Notes: generated from the sequence alone by a model not told the origin. A DNA stretch of 64,000 bases from Sphingobacterium multivorum (GCF_039511225.1 NZ_CP154261.1:2232001-2296000); one strand, 5' to 3'; positions 44,316 to 54,800 are shown, counted from the stretch's first letter. A program made the numbers and translations.

Positions 44316-45080
44316 TTGTTTATGCTTGTGCTAATTGAATTTCCGGTTACGATAGATTTGTTTGGAAAAACATTTCTCTTACATCCTTTTATGGAAGGGT
44401 TGGGGATGTTTATAGGGATGCGTTATTACCAACTGCTCAAATGGAAGGATGAGGAAAGTTTAGGGCATATCAATTCACTTCTTATTGTTATTGCTGCCGG
44501 CTTAGGCGCTTTAATCGGCTCGCATATTATCGGTTCCCTCGAGCGTCCTGCTGAGTTGCTCAATGCGACACATAAATGGACTTACATCTGGGTGAATAAT
44601 ACGATAATCGGTGGTTTGGCAGGAGGTTTGGTTGCCGTAGAAGGGATGAAAAAGATCATGGGTAAAAAAGAAAGTACCGGGGATCGCATGGTCTTTCCTT
44701 TAATTACCGCAATTGCCATTGGCAGAATAGGATGTTTTTACACGGGTGTGTTCGAGCAGACCTACGGTTTACCCACTACCTCTCCATTGGGGATGTACTT
44801 GGGCGATGCCTACAAACGGCATCCAGTTGCGCTGTATGAAATCGCATTTTTGCTGCTTTTATTTGTAACGCTCCAACTTTTTAAACGACGATACAATTAT
44901 CGAAATGGTGTGTTGTTTCAGCTTTTTATGCTTAGTTATTTTGGTTTTCGTTTCCTGCTGGACTTTATTAAGCCGCGGGCAATTATACTTTTGGGGCTAA
45001 GTACCATACAAATTACCTGCATCGTGGTGATAATTTATTATATTTATTTATTAAAAAATGAACGTTTAATCAAAAAATAG
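44316..45080 (+). CDS. Lgt-like prolipoprotein diacylglyceryl transferase family protein, diverged
   Basis: 254 aa polytopic protein with about seven helices in the Lgt family. The lipid-binding core is seen in AIGRIGCFYTG (Arg137 matching E. coli Arg143), HPVALYE (169-175) and GVLFQLFMLSYFGFRF with Arg212 matching Arg239. At the position of E. coli His103 (SFHGGLIG) there is Ile98 (NTIIGGLAGG), and the Asn after the GRxG motif is absent. Housekeeping lipoprotein modification is therefore doubtful. The gene starts an operon (5-base and 11-base gaps) with a small membrane protein and a radical-SAM lipid enzyme, suggesting lipid substrate handling (inference). Confidence 0.78.
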   Translation: MFMLVLIEFPVTIDLFGKTFLLHPFMEGLGMFIGMRYYQLLKWKDEESLGHINSLLIVIAAGLGALIGSHIIGSLERPAELLNATHKWTYIWVNNTIIGGLAGGLVAVEGMKKIMGKKESTGDRMVFPLITAIAIGRIGCFYTGVFEQTYGLPTTSPLGMYLGDAYKRHPVALYEIAFLLLLFVTLQLFKRRYNYRNGVLFQLFMLSYFGFRFLLDFIKPRAIILLGLSTIQITCIVVIIYYIYLLKNERLIKK

Positions 45081-45085
45081 GAATC

Positions 45086-45325
45086 ATGTATTTGCTTGAA
45101 GGATCATTTGGATCGGAAAGTACCGCGATGCTAGGACTTTTTCTTCTTACTATAGGTGCTATTGTGATTGGCATTGCACTTTTGGTTATTATTATCGGCT
45201 CGATTATTAAAGCAGGTAATAAGGAGTCGAAGTTTAATGTCAATCCCTGGCTTAAAGTATTGTTGGGCGGAATTGGAGCAATGCTGGCAGGAGGGCTTGC
45301 CTGCGGACTTACCTTTATGAACTAG
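45086..45325 (+). CDS. small two-helix membrane protein of the Lgt-like/radical-SAM operon
   Basis: 79 aa, with two strongly hydrophobic helices (about residues 14-42 and 57-76) joined by a basic loop GNKESKFNVNPWLK. No known domain is recognised. It lies between the Lgt-like gene (5 bases upstream) and the radical-SAM gene (11 bases downstream), so it belongs to the same transcript. A small helper or scaffold protein for the lipid-modifying pair is one possibility; this is inference. Alternatively it may be an unrelated membrane peptide. Confidence 0.72.
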   Translation: MYLLEGSFGSESTAMLGLFLLTIGAIVIGIALLVIIIGSIIKAGNKESKFNVNPWLKVLLGGIGAMLAGGLACGLTFMN

Positions 45326-45336
45326 AAATCAGAACG

Positions 45337-46740
45337 ATGCCAGTAAGAAACTATACGTACTACGATTATACCATTAGCCTATGTCCAACATGCCTTTCGC
45401 GTGTGGGTGCCAAGATTATTATCGAGGATGAACAGGTATTTATGACCAAAAACTGTCCCGATCATGGTTTTTTCAAAACGCTGATTGCGACGGATGTTGA
45501 CTATTATAAGAACATTCGGAATTATAATAAAGCCTCCGAAACACCGTTGAAATTTGACAACGAAGTACATTATGGCTGCCCATACGATTGCGGTTTATGT
45601 GTAGATCACGAGCAGCATAGCTGCTTGTCCATTGTTGAGGTCACCGACCGTTGTAATTTGACCTGCCCAACTTGTTACGCCATGTCGTCGCCCCACTACG
45701 GACGACATCGCTCGCTGGAAGAGATTGAACAGATGTTTGACAAAATCGTCGAAAGTGAGGGTGAACCAGATGTGGTTCAGATCAGCGGTGGAGAGCCAAC
45801 CATACACCCTGATTTTTTTAAGATTTTAGACATTGCGAAGACAAAACCTATTAAGCATCTCATGCTCAATACGAATGGTATCCGAATTGCCAATGATCCC
45901 GGTTTTGCTGAGCAACTCGCCACCTATGCGCCTGAATTTGAAATCTATCTCCAGTTTGATTCTTTTCGCCCATCCGTGCTCGAAAAGTTTCGGGGCAAAG
46001 ATCTCACGGATGTCCGAAAAAAGGCCATTGACAAATTAAATGCGCTCAATCTGAGTACAACATTGGTTGTGGTCTTAGAAAAGGGAACCAATGATGATGA
46101 AATCGGGGAAATCTTGGAGTACGCTTTACAACAGCGATGTGTACGCGGGGTAACTTTTCAACCGGTGGAAATTGCCGGGCGAAATGCCGCCGATGCACAG
46201 CAGCATAAAATGACACTGACTGAGGTACGTCAGGAAATCCTGAATCAATATTCCCTATTGGATCCACATGATATTATTCCTGTTCCTTGTAATCCTGATG
46301 CCTTGGCGATGGGTTATATCCTAAAGATAGGCGATGAGCGGATACCCTTGACCCGGCATATTGATCCGGCTATTTTATTAAATAACCAATCGCGCAATAC
46401 CATTGTCTATGAACAGGACAAAGGGGTTCAGATGCAATTGCTGGATATATTTAGCACCGGAATTTCGGTGGATAAGGTAAAGCCGAAAGTAAATCAATTG
46501 CTTTGCTGTTTGCCGGAAGTGTGCGCACCTGATCTTGATTACGATAATCTTTTCCGTATTATCATTATGAATTTTATGGATGCCTACGATTTTGATGTTC
46601 GTGCGGTTAAGAAATCTTGTGTCCACATCGTCAATAAAGACTTGAAGTTGATTCCTTTTGAGACGATGAATTTATTTTATCGTGATGATAAAATAAAACG
46701 GCTGGAAGAACTAAAACTCTCGGATGCTATTCGATTTTAA
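45337..46740 (+). CDS. radical SAM protein resembling archaeal tetraether lipid synthase (Tes/GDGT-MAS)
   Basis: 467 aa. The radical SAM cluster is C106-x3-C110-x2-C113 (CNLTCPTC), followed by SGGEPT at 150-155 for SAM binding. A cysteine-rich N-terminus holds C16-x2-C19 with CP at 40 (rubredoxin-like). A second set C81-x3-C85-x2-C88 and C96 (GCPYDCGLC, HSC) lies directly before the core. The layout LCPTCLSRVGAK, GCPYDCGLCVDH and EVTDRCNLTC is that of archaeal Tes, which joins C-40 ends of lipid tails, although the substrate here is untested. More cysteines occur near the C-terminus (LLCCLPEVCAP). It ends the Lgt-like operon. Confidence 0.82.
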   Translation: MPVRNYTYYDYTISLCPTCLSRVGAKIIIEDEQVFMTKNCPDHGFFKTLIATDVDYYKNIRNYNKASETPLKFDNEVHYGCPYDCGLCVDHEQHSCLSIVEVTDRCNLTCPTCYAMSSPHYGRHRSLEEIEQMFDKIVESEGEPDVVQISGGEPTIHPDFFKILDIAKTKPIKHLMLNTNGIRIANDPGFAEQLATYAPEFEIYLQFDSFRPSVLEKFRGKDLTDVRKKAIDKLNALNLSTTLVVVLEKGTNDDEIGEILEYALQQRCVRGVTFQPVEIAGRNAADAQQHKMTLTEVRQEILNQYSLLDPHDIIPVPCNPDALAMGYILKIGDERIPLTRHIDPAILLNNQSRNTIVYEQDKGVQMQLLDIFSTGISVDKVKPKVNQLLCCLPEVCAPDLDYDNLFRIIIMNFMDAYDFDVRAVKKSCVHIVNKDLKLIPFETMNLFYRDDKIKRLEELKLSDAIRF

Positions 46741-46752
46741 CAGGAGATAAGT

Positions 46753-46760
46753 TATTTTTG
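46753..46760 (+). promoter_or_regulatory. candidate -7 box of the MscS gene
   Basis: TATTTTTG is an exact TAnnTTTG; TTC lies 20 bases upstream as a weak -33. It starts 13 bases after the radical-SAM stop and would give a leader of roughly 90 bases. Confidence 0.4.
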
Positions 46761-46855
46761 TCGGAGAAAAACCTTTGGTCCTTTCTTTGCAATTTGTAGT
46801 TTCCATGGCATTTGACTACCTATTGCCGGGAAAGAAAATCAACAAAATTAGAAGT

Positions 46856-49204
46856 ATGAAATTGGGCATTGTTAAGCGTTTTATTTTTGTCTTAAGTCTC
46901 TTGGCTTTTCAGCTGCACGGATTTGCACAGGACTCCGTTCAGGTTCGGAAGAATCAGATAGGCGATCGCACGGCGAACCATAGCAGCCTAAGTAGACGGT
47001 CGAATGTGGATTCGACACGGGTTGGAAATGACTCACTGCGGAATGAACTACGCAATGATCTGCGCAAAGTAAATCTAAACTTTTTATCCAATATTCGTAC
47101 GGCTTCCATGGCTGAGCTTATCGCGCAGCTGAATGAAAAATCCAATGGCTACTTGACAACGAATGCTGGATCGGCTAAAGATAGTATTGCTTTAATAAAA
47201 AATAGTATCCATGAAGAAATCAGCCAGCTGAAGTCTATTAAAGGCAGTATCAGCAATTATTCCAATAGCCTCAATGTGACAGCAGATCAGATCAAGACGC
47301 TGATCAACCGCTATGATATCAGTGCCAATAATCACAGTAGAGCGTATCAATATCTCGACAATGCGCAGCTTAAACTAGCTGCAAAACAAGATTCGCTGGA
47401 AGCGATCAATCGGACGATTGATGAACTTATTGCTAAAAATCAACGTCATCTGATTCGGATCGAAGCCGTTCACGAAATAAAAACCGGAAGCAAAAAAGCC
47501 GATTCCGTGACCGCTAAAAGTTCGATATGGAAAGCCAATACGGCAGCCATCTCTAAAGATGTGATCTTAAATAATATCCGGAGTAATTACAGTAACAATA
47601 AGTCGATAGACAAATATGTGAATCGCACGGATTGGGCGAGCCGTATCCTGTTGATTGTACTGGGATTGGGTTATTGCTACTGGATTGTACGGGTGTCTTA
47701 TGTCCTTCGGCAAAATGATCCTGAACATAAACTTGCGATTGACGCAGTTGTTGGGAAAACCATTATTTTTCTCCTGACACTGTTGCCCTTTGTAAACTTC
47801 TTTACACCAAGTTTCATTTTGCAGGCTTCCCAATTGGTCGTTATGTTAATCTTCATGTTTTTGCTCAGGCATCGCATGAGTGGATTGCAGCGTAAAATTG
47901 CCATTATCCTTATTGTATTCTATATCCTGGATGTATTTGTCAATATGATCGTAAGCGACGACCTGTTTTTACGTATCGTTTGTATTGCCTTCAATTTGAT
48001 TGCTTTAGGATTGGTCAGTTATACGAAACGGCGTATAAAGAATGCGGATAGTCCGGGCTATATCAGTAATTTTATTTATGTGATTTTTGCGATACTCAAC
48101 GTGACGGCAATTACGCTGAATATTATTGGGCATGTGGAGCATTCACGTAGTTTTAGTATTGCCTGTGCTGTGGGGCTTGTACAGTCTTTTACACTTCAGT
48201 ATTTTTCGGATATGATTAAGGCAGATGTCCGTAATCAGTTTAAAAAAGATCGGTTGACTTCCGGTTTTTGGATGCGTTTCAACGAGCAGCGTACCTTGGC
48301 AATCATCACCGAAATTCTGCGTATTGTGTGTGTGCTTTTGGCGATCATTGTCCTGGCAAATAACTTACAGTTTATTGAAAGTTTATTGGCACTAAGCGAA
48401 ACATTCTTCGGAAAAGTACGCAGCATCGGCAGCATCTCTTTTACCTTAGGAAATCTTGTTGTAGCAGTTTTATTACTGTTGGTGGCCAATTGGTTTCAGA
48501 AGAATATCAGTTTGATCGTTCTCGGTGGTGAAGACGGTCAGCTCAGCCAGGTCTATAATCAGAAGATGACCTTATTTCCGCTCTTTCGCTTGGCCATTAT
48601 TTTGATCGGTTTCTTTATGGCCATCTCGGCCCTGGGCATGAGTTTGGACAAACTTACGGTCGTGATTGGCGCATTGAGTGTTGGTATCGGGCTCGGCATG
48701 CAGAACATCATCAATAATTTTGTTTCGGGCATAATTCTGGTTTTTGATAAGCCGTTTCGCGTTGGTGATCAAATTGAGCTTGCCGATAAAAAAGGGCGCG
48801 TCAAGGAAATCGGTATACGCGCTAGTGTTTTAAAAACGGGAGATGGTGCAGATGTCATTATTCCAAATGGTGATTTACTGTCGGGAAGGGTTGTCAATTG
48901 GACCTTATCCCAAGAATACAGCAAGACAAGTTTTGTTCTCCATATCGATCGGAAAGCAGATTTAGACCAAGCCAAACAATGGATTAAGGACGCGATGGAA
49001 AATAGCGACCATTTTATCAAGGATAGAGATAGCGGAATCAGCATACAGGACATCAGTGCGGAGATGATCTACCTGAGTGTTTCCGGTTGGGTAAATTTTG
49101 CTGCCAATGCTTCCGCCTTTAAAAATGATGTCTTACTTGTATTATATAAGAAGTTTGAAGCGGAGGGCTTGAAGTTTTATAGTGTCATTCCGCCCAAAAA
49201 TTAA
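46856..49204 (+). CDS. MscS-family mechanosensitive channel with signal peptide and periplasmic coiled coil
   Basis: 782 aa. A signal peptide (MKLGIVKRFIFVLSLLAFQLHGFAQ, cleaved after Ala-Gln) is followed by a long helical, probably coiled-coil, periplasmic region (about residues 60-240). About ten helices come next, and the MscS core occupies the last roughly 200 residues: LTVVIGALSVGIGLGMQNIINNFVSG is the pore helix TM3, and VGDQIELADKKGRVKEIG opens the cytosolic beta domain. These channels release solutes on hypoosmotic shock. In-frame starts from 46775 on precede the signal peptide and are rejected. The large MscK-like size is normal for the family. Confidence 0.9.
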   Translation: MKLGIVKRFIFVLSLLAFQLHGFAQDSVQVRKNQIGDRTANHSSLSRRSNVDSTRVGNDSLRNELRNDLRKVNLNFLSNIRTASMAELIAQLNEKSNGYLTTNAGSAKDSIALIKNSIHEEISQLKSIKGSISNYSNSLNVTADQIKTLINRYDISANNHSRAYQYLDNAQLKLAAKQDSLEAINRTIDELIAKNQRHLIRIEAVHEIKTGSKKADSVTAKSSIWKANTAAISKDVILNNIRSNYSNNKSIDKYVNRTDWASRILLIVLGLGYCYWIVRVSYVLRQNDPEHKLAIDAVVGKTIIFLLTLLPFVNFFTPSFILQASQLVVMLIFMFLLRHRMSGLQRKIAIILIVFYILDVFVNMIVSDDLFLRIVCIAFNLIALGLVSYTKRRIKNADSPGYISNFIYVIFAILNVTAITLNIIGHVEHSRSFSIACAVGLVQSFTLQYFSDMIKADVRNQFKKDRLTSGFWMRFNEQRTLAIITEILRIVCVLLAIIVLANNLQFIESLLALSETFFGKVRSIGSISFTLGNLVVAVLLLLVANWFQKNISLIVLGGEDGQLSQVYNQKMTLFPLFRLAIILIGFFMAISALGMSLDKLTVVIGALSVGIGLGMQNIINNFVSGIILVFDKPFRVGDQIELADKKGRVKEIGIRASVLKTGDGADVIIPNGDLLSGRVVNWTLSQEYSKTSFVLHIDRKADLDQAKQWIKDAMENSDHFIKDRDSGISIQDISAEMIYLSVSGWVNFAANASAFKNDVLLVLYKKFEAEGLKFYSVIPPKN

Positions 49205-49259
49205 TCAATTAATTGATTTGTTTTAAACCATATACAGGATGTATTATCAGGAAGGCTTA

Positions 49260-50090
49260 CTATTTAGTCAGATGTGTTCGGTAATGTAAAGGGCTATAAC
49301 CCTTGGCGCGTTTGTAGAAATGGGAAAGATGGCTCTCGTCGGTAAATCCGAGTTCTGCAGCAATTTGTTTCAACGTATAATCTTTCGATTTAAGTCTGTT
49401 TTCGATGAGTTCGATCCGATAGGTATTGATATACGCTCTTAAACTGCTGCCGAAGTTCTTCTTAAAGTAGATACCAAAATAGGATGGGGCAATATTGAAT
49501 TTCTGAGCCAGTAGGCTGACCTGAAGTTGTTCGGGCGAAAAAATATGCTGATGAATGTAGGCCGAAATCGATCGGCCAACATATAGTTCATGCTGCTGGG
49601 GTAAACGTTGCGTATCTGCTATTTCTTTATAGAGTCCAAAGATTGCGACGAGTTGATCAAATAGCCAGTCCGAACGCTCGCTGACGCTCGTATGACTATA
49701 CAATCGGACCGCTTCGAGGATATGGGTGTAAATCAGGCGATAATGCTCGTCCATATCCAATTTGCGTTCCTTTAATCCCCGGTCATTCATCAGCTCCATA
49801 ATCCAGGCGTAGCGCTTTTGATTGCGTTTATTCTGCAGGAAGTAGGTATCTGTAAATAAAATAAACAGAAAATGTGTCTTTTCTTCAATATTAAAATAAT
49901 GCTTGTCTGCCGGACTAATTAAAAATACATCGCCACGTTTATAATTCAGTTCAAATTTGTTGATCACATGGGTTCCTGTGCCCGAACGAATATAAACAAG
50001 CTCATAATAATTCTGCTCATGTGGAGGCAAATGAAAGCTATCCTCAATAAATTCACTGATCCGCAAAGGCTCAAACTGTTTTTTGCGCAT
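49260..50090 (-). CDS. AraC family transcriptional regulator
   Basis: 276 aa. The N-terminal cupin-like domain (PHEQNYYELVYIRSGTGTHVI and YKRGDVFLISPADKHYF) senses an unknown ligand. The C-terminal two-HTH domain includes LAQKFNIAPSYFGIYFKKNFG and IAAELGFTDESHLSHFYKR with the closing GYSPLHYR. The ATG at 50090 is preferred; longer in-frame forms up to 50144 run through a sequence rich in Ile/Tyr that is not domain-like. It diverges from the AEC transporter gene (108-base gap) and probably regulates it (inference). Confidence 0.9.
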   Translation of the reverse strand: MRKKQFEPLRISEFIEDSFHLPPHEQNYYELVYIRSGTGTHVINKFELNYKRGDVFLISPADKHYFNIEEKTHFLFILFTDTYFLQNKRNQKRYAWIMELMNDRGLKERKLDMDEHYRLIYTHILEAVRLYSHTSVSERSDWLFDQLVAIFGLYKEIADTQRLPQQHELYVGRSISAYIHQHIFSPEQLQVSLLAQKFNIAPSYFGIYFKKNFGSSLRAYINTYRIELIENRLKSKDYTLKQIAAELGFTDESHLSHFYKRAKGYSPLHYRTHLTK

Positions 50091-50198
50091 TATTCTTCTG
50101 ATTATATATCTGTAAATGTACATAAAAAGAATGTATTTGTACATGTTATTGCCTGCCGCACTATTGCACCTTTGTGTCGTATAAAATGGTAATAAAAC

Positions 50199-51113
50199 AT
50201 GGTCAATTTTATAATGATAGCATTTTGCATTGCGGCGGGGATGCTGTTGAGGCGAACAAATTTAATTCACTCCGAAGCACATAAAGGGATCAATACCTGG
50301 ATTCTTTATTTTGCCCTTCCAGCGGTGTCTTTCAAATATATTCCGAAGATTGTATGGTCATCGCAATTACTGTTTCCGGTGTTTTCGGCAATCCTGGTTT
50401 GGGCAGGTAGTTGGTTATTTATGGAAATGTACTGTAGGCGTAAAAACTACAAACAGCGTTCGCGCAGTAGTTTGGAATTGGCCGCTGGTTATAGCAATAC
50501 GTCCTTTATTGGCTTTCCATTGATCATCGCCTATTTTGGCGAAGCCCAGTTGCCGATTGCAATTATTTGCGACCAAACCACATTTATTCTGCTTTCTACA
50601 GCTGGAATTATCAATGCACTGCGAGCGAATGCCCAAGATGGCGAGGCGATCGATGTCAAATTTATGCTTCGAAAGTTAGTCAGCTTCCCACCCTTGATCG
50701 GTTGTATAACAGCCTTAATGCTGTCGCAATTAGTTGATCTTTCGGTTGCCGAGCCTTTTTTTGATAAGCTGGTGGCGACCGTTGGGCCATTGGCCTTATT
50801 TTCTATTGGTTTACAGTTGAAGTTTGACGGTTGGCGACAACAGATTTCGCAGATCAGTACAGCGATGAGTTATAAATTGATTCTTGCCCCAGCATTGGTA
50901 TTACTATTTGCTTTACTACTTGGTGTAAAGGGTGCTGTTGCGCGGATCAGTATATTCGAAGCGGCAATGCCAACCTTGGTCACTTCAGGAATCATTGCCG
51001 AGCAATACCACCTGAATACCAAATTGGTCAATCTGGTGATCGGTTTTAGCATTGTTGCGGGGCTGCTGACAACCGCGTTTTGGGATTTTGTCATTCGACT
51101 TTGTTTCTCCTAA
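50199..51113 (+). CDS. AEC family transporter (auxin efflux carrier fold)
   Basis: Inner-membrane secondary carrier of 304 aa with about ten helices. MIAFCIAAGMLLRRTNLI at the start and the Asn-containing AGYSNTSFIGFPLI half-helix are family hallmarks, as is the second repeat FEAAMPTLVTSGIIAE. Members transport malate, auxin-like acids or other organic acids, and the substrate is not evident. It diverges from an AraC-type regulator that is a likely controller. A (TTGA)18 microsatellite begins 12 bases after its stop. Confidence 0.9.
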   Translation: MVNFIMIAFCIAAGMLLRRTNLIHSEAHKGINTWILYFALPAVSFKYIPKIVWSSQLLFPVFSAILVWAGSWLFMEMYCRRKNYKQRSRSSLELAAGYSNTSFIGFPLIIAYFGEAQLPIAIICDQTTFILLSTAGIINALRANAQDGEAIDVKFMLRKLVSFPPLIGCITALMLSQLVDLSVAEPFFDKLVATVGPLALFSIGLQLKFDGWRQQISQISTAMSYKLILAPALVLLFALLLGVKGAVARISIFEAAMPTLVTSGIIAEQYHLNTKLVNLVIGFSIVAGLLTTAFWDFVIRLCFS

Positions 51114-51125
51114 CCTACGGTTTTG

Positions 51126-51199
<74 letters not shown>

Positions 51200-51372
51200 T
51201 TGGAAACAGTGTGGGGCCTCATTTGCCAACGATTGGTTTTAGCAGAAGTGTTGCGTAGTAAAGGCTATGTATTCTGTTCGTAACATTTTGATAGTGAATC
51301 ATCTCATACAAACAACTTTTTTACTGTTCAATTGTTATTAGGCTATAACCATCTATAAAAAGGAGGTATGTT

Positions 51373-51819
51373 ATGAACCTGATACACAAAATTGAGCATT
51401 GGGGCGATGCACATCACCCACAATGGATCGATTACCTAAGAATAGCCTTAGGGATCGTTATTTTTGCCAAAGGTGTAAGTTTCGTAAATGATAGGGATGT
51501 TGTTCAACACATGATTGAGCAAAGTAGTTTCCATTTATCATCGTGGGGTGCGGTTCACTATGTGGTTTTTACCCATTTGGTAGGCGGGCTGTTCCTTATC
51601 TTAGGTTTTCAAACCCGTTTGGCCTCATTACTATTATTTCCGGTACTGGTAGGGGCTGTATTTTTTGTTAATATTACCCACGGGTTTAGTTATTTGAATT
51701 CCGAATTGTGGCTTTCTATAGTCGTATTCTTTTTGCTGATCTTTTTTATGGTCATGGGTTCTGGAAAATATTCCCTTGATCAAATGATGAACAAACCAGG
51801 ATACAAAAGGGATATCTAA
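51373..51819 (+). CDS. DoxX family membrane protein
   Basis: 148 aa with four helices (YLRIALGIVIFAKGVSF, VHYVVFTHLVGGLFLILGF, LLLFPVLVGAVFFV, LWLSIVVFFLLIFFMVMG). The DoxX/SURF4 family has a core of this length; reported roles range from thiosulfate:quinone oxidation to redox stress complexes, and none can be assigned. AGGAGG at 51361-51366, 6 bases before the ATG, is one of the strongest Shine-Dalgarno sites in the window. It ends in a terminator shared with purL. Confidence 0.88.
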   Translation: MNLIHKIEHWGDAHHPQWIDYLRIALGIVIFAKGVSFVNDRDVVQHMIEQSSFHLSSWGAVHYVVFTHLVGGLFLILGFQTRLASLLLFPVLVGAVFFVNITHGFSYLNSELWLSIVVFFLLIFFMVMGSGKYSLDQMMNKPGYKRDI

Positions 51820-51821
51820 AA

Positions 51822-51851
51822 AAAAACTCCTTCATACATGAAGGAGTTTTT
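51822..51851. terminator. bidirectional terminator between doxX and purL
   Basis: The arms 51822-51835 and 51838-51851 form a perfect 14-bp palindrome with a 2-base loop and A/T runs for both strands; it serves both convergent genes. Confidence 0.85.
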
Positions 51852-51857
51852 CTTTTT

Positions 51858-54800
51858 TTATTTGCCTTGCTCGTCAATCCATTGGCGTGCATTAACGAAT
51901 GCTTCAATCCAAGGAGAAACTTCGTCCTGACGACCTTTTGGATAATTTGCCCAATGCCATTGGAATACCGAACGCTCAATATGTGGCATGGTAGCCAAGT
52001 GGCGGCCAGTCTTGTCGCAGACCATTGCTGTATTATAATCCGAACCATTTGGGTTATGCGGATATTGCTCATAAGCATATTTTGCCACGATATTGTATTG
52101 CTCTTCCGCATACGGAAGATTGAATTTTCCTTCCCCGTGTGAAATCCAAACCCCTAAGGTACTTCCAGCTAGTGTCGATAACATGACCGAATTGTTTTCC
52201 TGAACTTTTACAGATACAAAGTTTGACTCGTGTTTTCCTGAAGTATTGTGTAGCATTTTTCCATGGATTTCATGCTCAGGATTGATCATTTCAAGTTCCA
52301 TAAATAACTGACAGCCATTACAGATACCAATCGAAAGTGTATCCGGACGAGCAAAGAAATCGGTTAAGGCTTTTTTCGCTTTTTCATTGTAAAGGAAAGC
52401 ACCGGCCCAACCTTTTGCCGAACCCAATACATCTGAGTTCGAGAAGCCTCCGACGGCACCGATAAATTGGATGTCTTCCAATGTCTCACGACCAGTGATC
52501 AAATCGGTCATGTGTACATCTTTCACATCAAAGCCGGCCAAGAACATGGCATTTGCCATTTCGCGTTCGGAGTTGGAACCCTTCTCACGAAGGATTGCCG
52601 CTTTCGGACGTGCTTTAGTTCCGTCGATTTTTGGTTTCTTACCATCAAATTGACTTGGGAAAGTAAAGGCTAGGGGTTGGTGTTTATAATTATCAAAACG
52701 TTGTTGTGCAGTTCCATTTTTAGATTGCTTGGAATCCAAAAGGAAGGACGTCGTAAACCATACATCACGTGTTGCAGCAACATCAAAGCTAAAGGAAGCT
52801 TCTTGATTTTTAATCGTCACTGTATTCCCTTCGATCACCTGACCAATTTTAACCGCGTCTACACCGGCATCTTTCACGATCGCTTCGAAGGCCGCATCGT
52901 CTTTTGCCTGCAACACCAAGGCGATATTTTCATTAAAGAAGGCTTTTACGCTATCCGGTTCATGTAATGCCGAAAGGTCATAGTTGGCGCCAAGATTAAC
53001 ATCGGCAAAGGTCATTTCCAATAAGGTGGTAATCAAGCCACCCGATCCGACGTCGTGACCAGCTTCGATCTGTCCTTCTTGAATTAATTGCTGTACGGTA
53101 TTGAATGCTGTTTTAAAGTAAGCAGCATCTTGAATGGTCGGAACTTCAGTACCTAATTTATTGATGATTTGTGCAAATGACGAACCGCCTAATTTGAACT
53201 GATCTTTTGATAAGTTGATGTAATAGATTGATCCAGCCTTTTTGTTCAGCACAGGTTCAACCACTTTGGTAATATCAGTACAGTTTCCTGCGGCAGAAAT
53301 GATCAATGTGCCAGGGGCAATGACGTTTTCGCCGTTTGGATATTTTTGCTTCATCGACAAAGAATCTTTTCCCGTGGGGATATTGATTCCCAACGCGATG
53401 GCAAAATCCGAGCAGGCTTTAACAGCTTGGTATAAGCGGGCGTCTTCACCTTCATTATTGGCCGCCCACATCCAGTTGGCCGATAGGGAGATTCCTGCAA
53501 GACCATTTTTGATTGGGGCAAATACGATGTTGGAAAGCGATTCGGCAATAGCCGTTCTGCTTGCCGCAGCCGGATCCACTAAGGCCGCCACAGGGGAGTG
53601 ACCTATTGTTGTCGCAATACCTTCTTTACCTTTATAATCCAATGCCATAACACCGACGTTATTCAACGGCAATTGCAATGGACCCGCACATTGTTGTTTG
53701 GCAACACGGCCACCAACACAACGGTCTACTTTATTGGTTAACCAATCTTTGGAAGCAACAGCTTCCAGTTGTAATACTTGGTTTAAGTAGCTTGGAATGT
53801 TGGCTGCATCATAAGCAAGATCAGCGTAATTGCGAACTACGGTTTTATCGCGCATGAAAGTTTTTGGCGATGAGCCAAAGAAATCTTCAAGGGCGTAATC
53901 CATTGGTTTTTCACCCGTACTTTTTGATTCGAAAGTAAAGCGGTGGTCGCCAGTGACATCACCTACGGTGTACATTGGTGCACGTTCGCGATCGGCAACA
54001 CGTTTTAAGGTGTCAATATCATCTTCAGCGATCACAAGTCCCATACGTTCTTGCGATTCATTACCGATAATTTCTTTTGCGGATAGGGTAGGATCGCCTA
54101 CAGGAAGTGCATCCAGGTCAATTAAACCGCCGGTCTCTTCAACAAGTTCAGATAAGCAGTTTAGGTGGCCACCTGCACCATGATCGTGAATAGAGACAAT
54201 GGGGTTATGATCAGACTCTACTAAGCCACGAACAGCATTCGCTGCACGTTTTTGCATTTCGGGATTGGAACGTTGAATGGCATTAAGCTCAATTCCAGAA
54301 CCAAATGCCCCTGTATCTGCAGAAGATACAGCAGCGCCACCCATTCCGATGCGGTAATTTTCACCACCTAGGATAACAACTTTATCACCAGTTTTCGGCG
54401 TATGTTTTTTTGCCTGATCCAGTTTTCCATAGCCAACACCGCCGGCTTGCATAATGACTTTGTCGTAACCAAGTTTACGGCCATCCTCTTCATGCTCGAA
54501 GGTCAATACAGAACCCGTAATTAAGGGCTGACCAAACTTATTACCGAAGTCAGAAGCACCGTTGGAAGCTTTGATCAGGATGTCAACCGGGGTTTGGTAC
54601 AACCATTGACGTTCTTGCATCGCATTTTCCCATGGACGCGTTTTGTTGAGTTCCTTTGCCGGTTCAGTAACTGTTCCTGCCTGAAGGTCCAATTTATTTT
54701 GTTCCAATCGCGAATAAGCAGTCATGTATACGGCAGTACCCGCCAATGGAATCGCTCCTTGGCCACCGGCCATACGGTCGCGGATTTCACCACCTGATCC

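Noticed and set aside
46775-46855. longer N-terminus of the MscS-family protein
   Set aside because: It would put 27 extra residues in front of a clear Sec signal peptide and overlaps the probable promoter leader.
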